Of a stretch of DNA of 64,000 bases, positions 35,889 through 46,960 are shown in pieces (position 1 is the first letter of the stretch; each line of letters starts with the position of its first letter). This stretch comes from Selaginella moellendorffii. Its lineage: Eukaryota > Streptophyta > Lycopodiopsida > Selaginellales > Selaginellaceae. Location: the NCBI RefSeq assembly GCF_000143415.4, contig NW_003314271.1, positions 2,347,185 through 2,411,184 of the forward strand, read 5' to 3'. The translations under genes and the position numbers were made by a program. A model generated the notes under the pieces. The model did not search any database and had not been told where the DNA came from. It saw nothing but the letters and a program-made list of their open reading frames with translations.

Positions 35889-38028
35889 TTAGCTAAAGTC
35901 CTCTTCGTCGTCACTCCCCTGAAGCGCCTGCACAACAATAATCATCAAACAACGATCAAGGAAAATGCAGCATACCTGGCGAATTGCACTAGCTTTCTCC
36001 AGGATCGTAGCGACGTTGACGCTGGACGTTGCTGGGCAAGGAGTCTCAGTTTTCTCCTTCTCCTGCTGGGCAGCGTGCTTTAGATTGAAAGACTGGAACA
36101 AAACATGCTCTTTGTCACAATTCTTTCACCCATGATATGAATTCTTACCCTCGAGCGTATTTGCTCCAGTAAGACCTCACGACTGCCAAACGATTTCGCC
36201 CGAGGATCACTGGTCACCTTTCTCAGCTGAAAAATAAGTTTGCAATTTTCAGAAGTTCAAAAGTAAAAACACTTACCGTATCCTTGTCATGAGAAACAAT
36301 GGAATCCATTAGTATGTCATGGTGCTGGTGGCCAACGGGAGCTCCTTGGTCCTTCAAATTTTCTGGCGCTGGTGATGACGAAACATCCCCGGGAACAAGC
36401 GTCTTCGCAACCCTCCATTTGCTCGGAGGCAGCGGAGGAGGAGGTGGTGCCTCATCGGGAAAACTTGCTGCTTCCGAAGGTGAGCTCGGCCTGAAGGGCA
36501 CGGTCCAAACCTCCCGTTCCTTCGTTGCGTTTCTTCCAATCCCCACTACAGGAGAGTCCAGCACACTGAATATTTGCTGCGACGAGTACGACTCTTCAGA
36601 TAGATCCGACAGGGATGGCGACGCGGATGGCGATGAAATCTCGGAAGGTGACGTGCTGGAGTAGAAAGAAAGCTCGGTCGCTCCTTGAACATTGAAGGGA
36701 CTACGCTGCGGCAGATCCTCTTGGATAAAGTCTTTTGGTGGCGTCGCTCTGGCCTCCTGTTTAACTGGAAAAGCAGCTTCCTGATTTGACCCACTGGATG
36801 TTCGGCTGGACGTACTGCACCTGGCCTTTTCATTTTCTATTTCTGCATCCGGCTCTATGCTCGTGAGAGCATCAACGAAGTGCTCTGCACCGTCGACAAA
36901 ATCACTGTCGGTCGCTGACGTCGTATGCCTCGTCCTCTTCTGGAGCAGAGAGTTTTCTTCTATTTCCTTGGCGCTGATGCGAAGCGTTTCCACTTTCAAC
37001 GCACGTAGTTCCGTGTCGGTATCATCAGCAAGATACGGGTCCAAGAATGCATCCACACTGTGGATGAACTTTGAGGCTTCTATGAAACTAATGCAAGCCA
37101 AAACAGTTGATACTTTTTCGATAAACAAAACGTACCTGAGCTTAGCTTCCGGGGTGATACTTTGTCGGGTATCATGAACACCACTAGTTTCACGTTTCTG
37201 CAAAATTCTGTCAATTACGCTACAGCAACCCATTAGACGCGACTTACTTTCCCTCTTTCTCTGACGCGCCGCCCAGTCTGGAGCCTCTCCGCCTTTAAAA
37301 GCTCCGAATTCGCCCATTTAATTCGGAAGAAGGAAGGGTCCGTATATCTCCTCAGCGTAGCTCCCGCTCCGGCAACGTCAAAACTACAGACAAAAATCAA
37401 CTAATACAAACTGCAAAAGAATCCAGATTGCCTACTTGTCCAAGAGAAAGAAGCGCGGGGGTTCTCTACAGTCATCATACGACTGCTGGAGGAAGCGGGG
37501 AAGCTCCGGCTGAGAGAAGTGATTCTGCTTCACGAAAATGGTCGGATGCCACTGAAAACCTGCTTGAGAACCCAAAAAAACAAAAAAAAAGAATTTATCA
37601 CAAAGCAAAAGCAAAGGAAAGCAAAAGGAATACCTTCTGTAAAGGCATAGCTCAGCTGATCAGACTCGCAATAGACGGTCTCTTCCAATGTAGGTAGCTC
37701 GGCTTCGAGCCTTTCCACTCGCCGAGCGATTTGTTTCCCTCTCGAGGATAACGCCACGACCTCTTGATGCAAGTCGTTGAAAATCTCCGCGGCGAGCCTG
37801 ACACACACGCATAGACAAGAGTAAAGACAAGAGAATGAGACCAAAAGAGAAGAAAAAAACATACAACACTCACTCTGCCACTTCTCCAAGCTGTCGCACG
37901 ATCCCAGCCAGTGCCGCCATTGTGATGCTCTCGAACAGCGCCTCAGCATCGTTCTTGGGGACGGCCTTGTACAGCTCGGGATTCGCAAAACGGTACTCGC
38001 TCTGGAGCTCGTACCTTGCCAAAGGCAT
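35889..38028 (-). CDS. SCAR: SCAR/WAVE family protein
   Basis: Nine exons: 38028-37874, 37797-37634, 37559-37436, 37383-37248, 37197-37136, 37087-36277, 36226-36149, 36092-35976 and 35927-35889, giving 561 residues; all phases join. The N-terminus (MPLARYELQSEYRFANPELY, then LGEVAELAAEIFNDLHQEV) is the SCAR homology domain; RRYTDPSFFRIKWANSEL ends it. The middle is serine- and proline-rich. The C-terminus has a WH2 actin-binding segment (VLLEQIRSRSFNLK), a connector (VATILEKASAIRQAL) and an acidic tail GSDDEEDFS. SCAR proteins work in the SCAR/WAVE complex to switch on ARP2/3 actin nucleation at membranes. The protein is short compared with Arabidopsis SCARs, and the acidic tail has phenylalanine where family members have the ARP2/3-binding tryptophan. 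An upstream in-frame ATG at 38130 is less likely as start. Confidence 0.92.
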
Positions 38029-39749
38029 CCCAGGAGCGATATTTCGGCGACGATCGACCAAATCACCCGCAGCGCTCACGAGCCGATCGCCAGAAATCCA
38101 ATGCAGGCCGAGATCAGGCGGGCGGCGCACAAGTAGGAGGAAGAAGAAAGAAAATTTCTCGAGGATCGAGGAGTGAGAACCTGCATTAATCCCGCGCGCT
38201 CACACCGCGGCGCCTACATGCATTCCAGCCGCGGCATGACAAAGAGGAACCCTAGCCGCGCGCGAGGAACGCTCCCTTCCCTCTATCGAAAAGATAGCCG
38301 GCTGCTCACAATACACTCGCCATAGCTGAGAGTCCCGGGATGCACGGCCCATCGTCCGCCACGTCACACGCCGATGGACGTGGCGCCATCGCGGGCGTCC
38401 AAGATCCTCGCTGACCGGTTTCTCACACCAATGGCGGGGCGCTCTAAAATCCACATTACATGGCAATAGTACGGCGGGAAGTGACAGACGCAATGATCCA
38501 CGCCAGAGAAGCTTTTCTCTCTCCTACAAAATACACTTGTACGGCGGGTCAACCTTTTCACTTCCCGCCACAGCCATGGCCCAAATGTTTTCTGTACGGT
38601 ATGTCAAAACTAATTTGTCCTGATGTTATGGTCATACGCATTGTCTTTAGACCTTGACCTGAATGGAAAGAATCAATTTCGAAGTAAGCTTACTACTGAG
38701 AGCCTAACTTGTGTAGGAAACTTAGAGCATCACCTTGAACAATCTAACTTGTTCTTTCTCACAGCTTGTTTTAGAACTTAAGATCGAATGGACATTATCT
38801 CTAACTTCGCTACAGCCCCCTAGAGTTCGTCTCGAGCTATAATCAGATCATTAGAACCTTCAAAACCAAGAGTAAACCATGAAGCAAGTGCAACTTGCTC
38901 ATAACAGATTAGAGCTTTAGCACTAAGAATTTAGAGATTACCTCTAACCATCTCGCTATAATCCAATCCCTCTCCCCCAAGATGTTGATTTCTTCTAGAG
39001 TTCTCTCCAGCTATAATCATAGCATTGGAACCTTCAAAACCAAGAGTAGAACATACTGGGATCAAGTTCCCAAAAACACATGTCAACTCACAACAATCAA
39101 CCATGCAAGTAATAAGAATGTCTGTAACTTCAGTCAGGCTACCTGAATACACTCGATTAAGAAACAACTGTGAACAAAGATTCGACAGCTTGTAACACAG
39201 ATTAGAGCCGTAGAAGCTCATAGTTTTTCCCATAAGCAGCAGCAGGCAAAACCGATTTAGAACAGTTTGGAATCCAGAGACATCTTACCTTCTTGAGCCC
39301 ATGATCAATCACGTCGCCAGCCAAATCACTATGTACACCTGAAAAGCTTCATCTGCATTCATGAACAAAGCATATAACAAAGTTCCAAGAGAAGAAAGGT
39401 TGCATCATATTGCATTAGCAGCCCAGGTTGGAGCAGCTCTTACAAAACTCAATCATTCCAAAACAGAAACAGGAGACAAGGAGATCACAAAACAAGAGAG
39501 TGGTAATGCCATGGAAGGTGAGAGAGATGGAGTCAGCCATCGCTAGCAGTGAGTGAGTGACTGAGTGAGTGGGTAAATGCAAGTAAGAAGTGAACTTAGT
39601 AAGCAAGCAAGCATGAGTGGCATGATCAGCAGGAGTTGTAATAGTAGCAGTAGCAATGGAGTTGGGTAAGGATGACTCAGCCAGCACGAGGATATGGACG
39701 GATGGAGCTTCCAGCGATTGAAAGGATATGGTGGATGGATCAAACTCGA
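38029..39749. other. Intergenic region upstream of SCAR and downstream of the DUF7086 gene
   Basis: No gene found. Contains the SCAR 5' untranslated region and promoter, a pair of E2F-like sites, and the 3' region of the convergently placed neighbour. The part from about 38650 to 39360 has short words repeated twice (ttcaaaaccaagagta, tctcgctataatc), suggesting an old local duplication. Confidence 0.5.
38473..38569. promoter_or_regulatory. Inverted pair of E2F-like sites upstream of SCAR
   Basis: GGCGGGAAGTGA at 38473-38484 and its exact reverse complement TCACTTCCCGCC at 38558-38569 face each other. TTCCCGCC matches the E2F/DP consensus. They lie about 450-540 bp upstream of the SCAR start codon. 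Regulatory role is inference. Confidence 0.35.
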
Positions 39750-40532
39750 TCAGTCGTAATGCCCGGCGGGGTGGAGCTGCTTGAGCAGGCCAACATAGGT
39801 GAGGTAGAGCACCCGATCCTTTGCTCCGGTGCGGTGGCGGCGCGTGTGCTTGCAGAAGTACTTGAGCTGGTCCAGCGTGCACAGGCCGAGCGTCTGCGTG
39901 AGGAGCAAGAACAGCCAGTTGATGTGCCGCTTCTTGGCGTGGATGACGGGCTTGACGCAGTCGGTCTGGAGGCAAAGCGAGCAGTCGAGGAGGCGCGGCG
40001 ACGTCCAGCACTTGGGAGCGCGATCGTGCATGGTGTCGCGGTGGGTCACGAAGTAGTTGCTCACCGCCGCGAAGCCCGCCGCCACCCCGACCTCGACGCT
40101 GCCCGGGCCGTCGCACCGCTTGCACATCACGTCCCCGGCCACCTTGTCGATCCCCGCCGCCTGCAGGGTGTCAAGGGAGAGCACCACCGCGCGCCGCTCG
40201 CTCGCCCACGCGTACGCCGGCACGATGATATCTCCCTTCCCGCTACTGCCACCGCCGTGGTGGTGACTGGATCGCTGCGGCGGGGGGAGCTCCTTGCTCG
40301 CCGCCACCGCCGCCGAGGCGGCTTGATCGCTGGAGGAGGACGACGCCGATCCCGAGCGGAGCTGGCGGCGGGCCTTCTTCGATTCCTCGCTGGGCGCCTC
40401 CGGGCGCTCGTGGTGGAGATGAGCGGCGGGCGCGCGCGACGCCGCCGGTGCCGCCGCCACGCCGCCGCCTCCACCCGGTGGCGACAGCGTCAGTCGCAGC
40501 TGGGCCTCTTCCTCGTCGATACCTGGCAGCAT
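39750..40532 (-). CDS. DUF7086 domain protein
   Basis: Single-exon frame of 260 residues from ATG 40532 to TGA 39750. The first 100 residues are low complexity (glycine, alanine, serine, histidine). Residues 130-260 hold the conserved core: CKRC, YFVTHRDTMHDRAP, CWTSPRLLDCSLC, then INWLFLLLTQTLGLCTLDQLKYFCKHT and HRTGAKDRVLYLTY. That core matches my recollection of the plant-specific DUF7086 family, of unknown function. The cysteine pairs suggest metal binding. The long overlapping frame on the opposite strand is a by-product of the GC-rich coding sequence. Confidence 0.75.
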   Translation of the reverse strand: MLPGIDEEEAQLRLTLSPPGGGGGVAAAPAASRAPAAHLHHERPEAPSEESKKARRQLRSGSASSSSSDQAASAAVAASKELPPPQRSSHHHGGGSSGKGDIIVPAYAWASERRAVVLSLDTLQAAGIDKVAGDVMCKRCDGPGSVEVGVAAGFAAVSNYFVTHRDTMHDRAPKCWTSPRLLDCSLCLQTDCVKPVIHAKKRHINWLFLLLTQTLGLCTLDQLKYFCKHTRRHRTGAKDRVLYLTYVGLLKQLHPAGHYD

Positions 40533-41191
40533 TGCACTTGTAAGGATTCTTTTTTTCTTTTACTTGCAAAGCCTCGCTATAAACTCAAGCACTACAGAAT
40601 CTTCTTCTTCCTCCTGGCCTTCCTCGCACAGCTCTGGCTATGGAGCCATGGAGGAGCCACAGGCAAAAAAAAAAAAAATCGCAGCCAGGGAAAGACAACA
40701 CAGAAAAAAGGAGGGAGGCGGTCGGTAGGTGAAAGAGCTTCCCCGATTTATGCCTTAATTTCCTCAAGTAACTGGGACAGTATATTCTACCGCCCTGTGG
40801 TGGTATATTCGGTGAAGACAACCCCTTTTTTTTCTTCTAACCATTTTTCTCTGTGCTGTGGACCTTGTATTTTTTAAGGATTTTTTTTCGTTTTCTTGTA
40901 ACAAATCGGCAACAACAACCCAACAACAAGCAAACGGGCCCTCCTCCCCATATTAAATACTTTTCTCTGTGGTTTTATATGTGTTTTTATGTTTTTTTTT
41001 GGGATGATTTGGTGTCGTCTTATGCGAATGGATTGCCTGACGAGGACGATGATGGTGCTGTTGTTGTTGGATGGTGCTGCTGGAACACTGGAGGAATTTG
41101 CCTGTTAGAGGTTTACACGAACACCACATCACTTTTGAGTGCCAGCTCCTGTAAAGAGAGAGCATCCTAAAAAAAATATGAAGAGTAACGC
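40533..41191. other. Promoter-side intergenic region of the DUF7086 gene
   Basis: No gene recognised. Several homopolymer T and A runs. It also holds the 3' flank of the ArfGAP gene; if the ArfGAP C-terminus is spliced differently, one more small exon could lie near 41100-41160. Confidence 0.45.
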
Positions 41192-43453
41192 TTACATGGT
41201 AACTTGAGTGGGCTCCCAATGATAATCTGTGATGTCAACCGGTTTAATCAAGGTTAACTTCTGTTTTTTTTTGTCTCTGCAGGTTCTTACTTGGATGGTA
41301 AAAATTTGGAGGCACTTGTACATGTGTAGTTCCTAGAGGGGCATACTGAAAAAACATTTCAAGTGTAGAGTTTTTCCAAATAATTGTTCCCCTTTTACCT
41401 GACTTTGGGAGTGGTCAAAAGGATTGACACTGGTTGACACTCCAAAGTAGCCCAGACTTTGATTCTGGAGAGAAGAAACAAAAGGGAGGTCATGCAAGAA
41501 AGTCTGCGTATAAAAAAACTACCGATGGAGGTCCGAAAGTGTTCACGTGATGACCAGCTCCCTGTAACAATAAAAGAGATCGTATGTGAGAGAAATGCGT
41601 AGTCTCTTAGATCACTCACTTGTACTCCAACGTTCATGGCTGCTGGATCAAACTGCTGGAAAGTCATCAAAGCAGAATTCGATAGAAAGCCACCCGAAGA
41701 AGAAATCGATGGCGACGGCGCCGCTGGTAGAAAGCCAACTGAAGGCGGCATGGTAAAATTCGGTGAAATTCCTGGAAAGCTCGACGGGAACTGCGGGGGA
41801 GCACCCGGTAAAACTCCCTGTGAAACTTCTGATGGAATGGACTGTGGAAGATTGGCTGGTCCAGGAGCGCTAAAACTCGTGAAATTCGTGCCTGTTTGAG
41901 CTTGAACTGGTCCACTACGTGCAAAAGGATCAGCAGCCAGATCAAGACCCGCGAAACTCGTTGTCACGAAAGGATCCACCTGCATCGGCTGCGAGGAATC
42001 TCCCTCCGGAGAAGAGATGAGATCGATCAGGTCGCGGCTGCCATCGGTGTCGTGTCGAAACTTTGCACTGGCGACACTCTCGTGGTTGCTTGCGTCGCCG
42101 GAGATGAGATCGACCAGACACGGTGTGGAGCTTGACTTGGTTGTCACTGGCGAGCTTCTAGAGTGTGGTACCTTTTGCTGCTGGTCGGTATTAAGATCGA
42201 TCAGACTTCTCGACTTTGTCGCAGATCGTGGTGGCGTCTTTGGATTGTCTGGCTGGTGGGAAGTTTTCTCGTCAGTCATGAGATCTTTGAGAGAGAGCGA
42301 GTTTGAGCGCTGGACTTGTGGAGGTCGAGCTACGGGACTGGTTTGGTCCGGCGCTATGCTCCCGCTAGAGTAGTTTCTTTGCAGCTGCTGGTTCTTTCGT
42401 TTCTCCACCTGGAACGAAAAAGAACAGAGGATCAAACGGCAAAACCAAGAAGAAACTAGCGAATGTTTCTTACTGGAGGTTGTAGAAACTGGCGAATGAC
42501 CGTTTCCCTCTTACTACCACTGGCTGTTTTCTGGTTTGGAGGCGACTGGGGCGAAGATTTCACGTCGTCTTCACCGTTGTCTTCCACAGTCGTACCCCCG
42601 TTTTCTCTTCTTCCGGGGATTGTTCTCACAAAGTCTCGGTTACCGTACGCGAGTCCGCCGTAGCTCGTACGAGGAGAGGGGCGAGCCTCGCGATATTCAG
42701 GAGTTTCACGCATTGGACTACGACTACGCTGCTGGAAAAGAAAAAAAAAAAAAAAACAGAGAAAGAGAATGGAAGGGAAGAAGAACTTTCGGTCATGTTT
42801 AACACTGGTTGTATAGTTATACCTTTTCTCCAGTGAAACGCCTCTGGACGTACACAAGCTTTATAAACTCGCGGATTTTATCGGGATTGCTGATGAGAAA
42901 CGAAAAAAAATCATTTTGCTCTCCTAAAAACACGTCAAGGATCTAAGTACCTGCTGTCTGGGAATATGTTCCTGTCCGAGTTCCATGCCTTGAGGAAAAC
43001 CTGTCGAGCTTGCTACACGAACAAGTGAAAAACGCTGTGAATCTAATTTGCTGCTACTGTAAATTTAGATACATACATCGTTTCCACCGGACTGGAGCTC
43101 GCTGATTTCCCCGGCAGTAAACTTGGCCATGGAAATAGACTTGATGCGATGCAAGAATTCTCGACTGTAAGTACGAGTGAGAAACTGGAAACGAGAAAAG
43201 ATCGAAGAGAGGGAACGAATAAACATACTGAATCCCGCTGCAAAGTGTGCAAATGAAAGTGGAGAAGCTAGTGCACACATATTGCGGTCCCTGCTTAAGA
43301 GAAAAAAAGATAAATTCTCAAGAAAGAGGGGATAAGACCCAAGAATCGTTGTCATACCAGGCTACCACAGTTGACGCATCTTCGATTTCCAGGCAATTTA
43401 AGCAGCCCACGGATGATCTTCTCGTGTCTCTCGTCCTCTTTGCTGGGAGCCAT
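41192..43453 (-). CDS. AGD14: ArfGAP domain protein, AGD14/AGFG-like
   Basis: Eleven exons: 43453-43358, 43290-43229, 43164-43077, 43012-42951, 42889-42823, 42731-42474, 42408-41620, 41561-41523, 41464-41399, 41345-41291 and 41226-41192, giving 538 residues with consistent phases. The N-terminal ArfGAP domain is clear: EKIIRGLLKLPGNRRCVNC, sixteen residues, CTLC, then SGIHREFLHRIKSISMAKFT with the catalytic-type arginine. The C-terminal part is disordered with repeated DLI/DLN motifs (SLIDLNTD, CLVDLISGD, RDLIDLISS), typical of clathrin or adaptor binding. The family stimulates GTP hydrolysis on ARF GTPases in vesicle traffic. The last two exons are the least certain; an in-frame ATG upstream (43534) exists but is less likely. 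Confidence 0.85.
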
Positions 43454-44509
43454 CACACATCCTGCTGGATCTCTAGCTAGAGAATCTAGGCTGGAATTGG
43501 ATTGCCAATCCTGGACAGCATAATCTCTACCCACCTGGACGCAATGCGGGCTAAGGCTTGCTGGGAGCGCCCGACTCAGATCTGGACTGTAACAAAGAGA
43601 AAATGAGTATCCAACAGAATATACACGTGTTTAATAAAATTTTAGATTTAGATTTTTTCTAAACCAAACCCTTAAACACAGGAGTAGAGGAACAAAGGGG
43701 TAAAGCCAAACTCTGATGTATGTAACCCTTTCTTCCTCCTCTCACCTAAGGACTTTCTGCTTGTTATTGCTTGTTATTGGCCGCTCCCAGCTCTCCTCTT
43801 GCAGCAATTGTTGCCCATCAAGCCACCTTGCGTCGCTGATGCTCTGTGCAGCAACCCCGTTGATTTTTGGGAGACACAGCCCCATTGATTCGTTGGTCTC
43901 CCAGCTCTCCAACTGCTCTAGAACTGGTCACCGGCTCCTCCTTGTGCTAGGGCCTTTAGTGACAACTGCTGTACATGATCTGCCTAACTCGCCTACAAAG
44001 GTGGCAAGATTCTCCATGTGCCAAATGTATCTTTGCCACTCCGACTTGCAACTCCTCCACACAGGAGCATTGTGTCTTTACAGCCAATTGTGAGACTCCC
44101 AAAGATTCCCTCCCTACAACTCCACAAAGAATGGCTGAGTTTTGAGCTCCTCACTGAGCACTCTAGGCAACAAGGGAACACCATTGGATTGCAGCCATTT
44201 TAAAGAGATTCTATGAAAAAGCTCTCTAAAGAAGAATAAATTAAGACTAAAAGGTGAAGCCCAATCTAAGTCTAATGATAAATGATAAATGATAAAATGA
44301 TGATTTATTATAATGATAAATGTGAGTTGGGGATTTCAGAGTTGTTTTCAATAGTAGGTTCTTTTCAAGATTAGTGCCAACAGGAGATTTGATGAAAAAC
44401 AGTGGCAATCAAATGAGGATATTCACATGGAGGTGAAGAATATATGTTCAATATATGTTTATGGCTAGGTGCTACTTCTTACTGCCCACAAATTAGAAGC
44501 TAAAATGGT
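43454..44509. other. Upstream flank of the ArfGAP gene, no gene assigned
   Basis: Includes the likely 5' untranslated region. A 125-codon plus-strand frame at 43716-44093 has no recognisable domain and I do not call it. A short ATAATGATAAATG-type simple repeat lies at about 44275-44330. Confidence 0.4.
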
Positions 44510-44727
44510 CTAACTTCTTACATAGCCATTAATCACATAGACACATCTTGAACCGTTTGCTCGAATATTATAGGGATATGGTGCTCCATCTTTTGGAATA
44601 GGGACTTCTTTAGATTCGCAATAAAGTAATCCTTCAACTATCAATCCTAGAGCATAGATGGTCCTAATTGAACTCTTATCTGACTTATAACCTACATAAA
44701 CTTGAACAGACTTTTGCTAAACTTTTG
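44510..44727 (-). pseudogene. Unrecognised coding fragment
   Basis: An open minus-strand stretch of about 72 codons without a start reads like real protein (VQVYVGYKSDKSS, then YALGLIVEGLLYCES and PKDGAPYPYNIRANG). It ends at TAG 44510. It sits in a repeat island. I cannot name the family; it may be a transposed gene piece. Confidence 0.3.
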
Positions 44728-45161
44728 CTCCAGCCAATCCAAACTAAGCTCATAGCCTCTAGGATGATACAATAACTAATCCTTATTCATGTTCCATCAA
44801 TATGAGTAGACATAACAAATCCTACCTAGAGAATTGTACCATAAATGAACCACCTATTCACCTCCTTGGCTGTGAACAAGGGATACAAGAGGAAATGCAT
44901 GCCATGATTCTTAGTATATCTTAATTCTCATCTATAAAACCATTTCCTTTGAACACCAGTAGCTTAAACTTTCCTCAGATAGTAGTATCTTGAGGAATTT
45001 GAGCACCTTGGCAATTACAAAAGTCTTAGAGGAGCAATTGACAAGCTTGTATGGTTAGCATGAATATAGAGTTATAAGCAAATGGAACAAATATATCCTC
45101 CTTGTGGTGTATACTTGAATATTTTCTTATCTTTATGTTGATCCGACTATAAAAAAAGTTT

Positions 45162-45908
45162 TGTAAGTGATTAAATTTTCCATTTTATTTAGTAATTTAA
45201 TCACACTTTTAACCATTTTGAGGAGTCTCACATACAACCTTCATAAATTTTATTTTTGACTTCAAACATGTTAACCCTGTGAATAACATTTATTCCCAAC
45301 TTAGGGACATATTAGCCTTGTGGATAACATCTATGCCATTTAGCCTTTGCACTGGGGTGAAGATTTTATATTGTCTTCATTATTGTCTTCCATAGTCAAA
45401 CTTCTGTTTTCTCTTCTTCCAGGGATTGTTCTCACAAAGTCTTAGTTACCAGACACAAGTCTACCATAGCTCATATAAGGAGATTCTATAATAGACACCT
45501 AAAAAATACTACTGATATATTAGCTTGTTACACTAAAATTATATTTATTTACCTTTGTCTTATTGGTAATCCAATAAATGCCCTAGTTCTGTCTCTCAAA
45601 AACTAGGCCATTCATTTATAAGTGGTCATCCCAAGACTACACTTTAACATTCTTAAGATGCTCAAAAACATATAAAACACTTTTCCCCAATATCCAACAT
45701 TTTTCCCCAACATTGTTATTAAGTTAAAGTTTGAATGTTTGACCACTAAGTTCCATTGACATTTAAGACTTCTTTTATCACATGACCATGCCTTTCATTA
45801 TTATGTAAGAGGATTGTTTCTTTTTCTTTCCATAATCTAGGATTTTATGATGACATTTTGAAACACAATGGCCTTATGTAAACCTTATAAATACTCTCCC
45901 CACCTTCT
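45162..45908 (-). repeat. Inverted E-family LTR fragment with an inserted gene piece
   Basis: The left part (45162-45353) is the reverse complement of the E-family LTR end (about 28370-28515). The right part (about 45590-45908) matches about 27880-28330 in reverse. Between them lies a copy of part of the neighbouring ArfGAP gene. Heavy C-to-T decay. Confidence 0.6.
45354..45486 (-). pseudogene. Decayed copy of ArfGAP exon 6
   Basis: Aligns base for base without gaps to 42547-42679 within exon 6 of the ArfGAP gene, in the same orientation. Differences are mostly C-to-T or G-to-A. Stretches such as gttttctcttcttcc and gggattgttctcacaaagtct are unchanged. Confidence 0.75.
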
Positions 45909-46560
45909 GTCAAAATAACTGATTTATACAATTGCTTCTTTTCCAATTAGCAAATGAAGTTATTCTATATAATTGCAGTTGACAAATAAAACAAAAGTGT
46001 AAATGAGCATATTTGATTAGCCCAATATATATGGTTCAGATTGAAATCAATTCAATGGTTATTAAAATCCCACTATGTTAATATTAATATTGCATCGTAG
46101 CTGTACACTTAGACTTCACAGTCTCATAACTTAATAATAATTTGAAATAGATTTTTTAGTGATAAAGATAATATAAGCTATTAGCCTCATTTAAATATAA
46201 AACACAAATAAAAAAGGTCAAAATTACATGAAATACATGAATTTAAGTTTTTTCATATAAATCATTTAACTATATTAAAGTGCCATATAAAATAACTATC
46301 ATCAATAGACCATATGCAAGCTCACTATTATATGTTTAATAGTTAATATAAATATATATTTTTAAATTATTATTTTCACATCACTACATATTACTTTTGA
46401 ATGTGGGAAATATTATTGCCATTTTTGTAAATTATATTTAATAAAATCACAATCAACACTCAATATTAAATCTTACAATCTTTTAGAGGTGCAGACCCAT
46501 GAAAATTTTCAGCAACAATTGAAAATGAAAAACTTAGAAATATTAATAACCTAGACCTTT
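45909..46560. other. Very AT-rich spacer
   Basis: Long A/T runs, no gene or recognisable repeat. Confidence 0.5.
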
Positions 46561-46960
46561 GAGCAAACAAGATTCTTGGGATTATACTCAAGGATCTAGG
46601 GTTTCCTGTGGTTCTTCCGAGGTATGCTCTCTTTCATCTGTCTGTGCACCAGACTAATCAGACCTTCCAGGGGACATGACATCTCCGGAGCCATTCCACG
46701 CGACCCTGAGACACGCGAGGAGCAAATGGGTGGAAATGGGTCGGCCCCAAAAATCGAGCCGGGGCAAGGCTCACTCCCGAGAATGGCAGGCAAGTGTTCT
46801 CAGAAAGAGAGAACAAACAGAAAAATGGAGAGAAAAAGAAAACCAAAGGCTGAAAACTTTGTAGGAATTCGAGAGCTTCGTCAACTCGGCGTTTGATGCC
46901 CGTGATACATTCACGGTGCACAGGCTGCTCGCCTCGGACGATCACGTCTTCGACAAATGG

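Noticed and set aside
39672-40877. 401-residue plus-strand frame
   Set aside because: Antisense shadow of the DUF7086 gene, explained by GC-rich codons; composition is not protein-like.
43716-44093. 125-residue plus-strand frame
   Set aside because: Low-complexity Ser/Leu translation in a repeat island, no motif.
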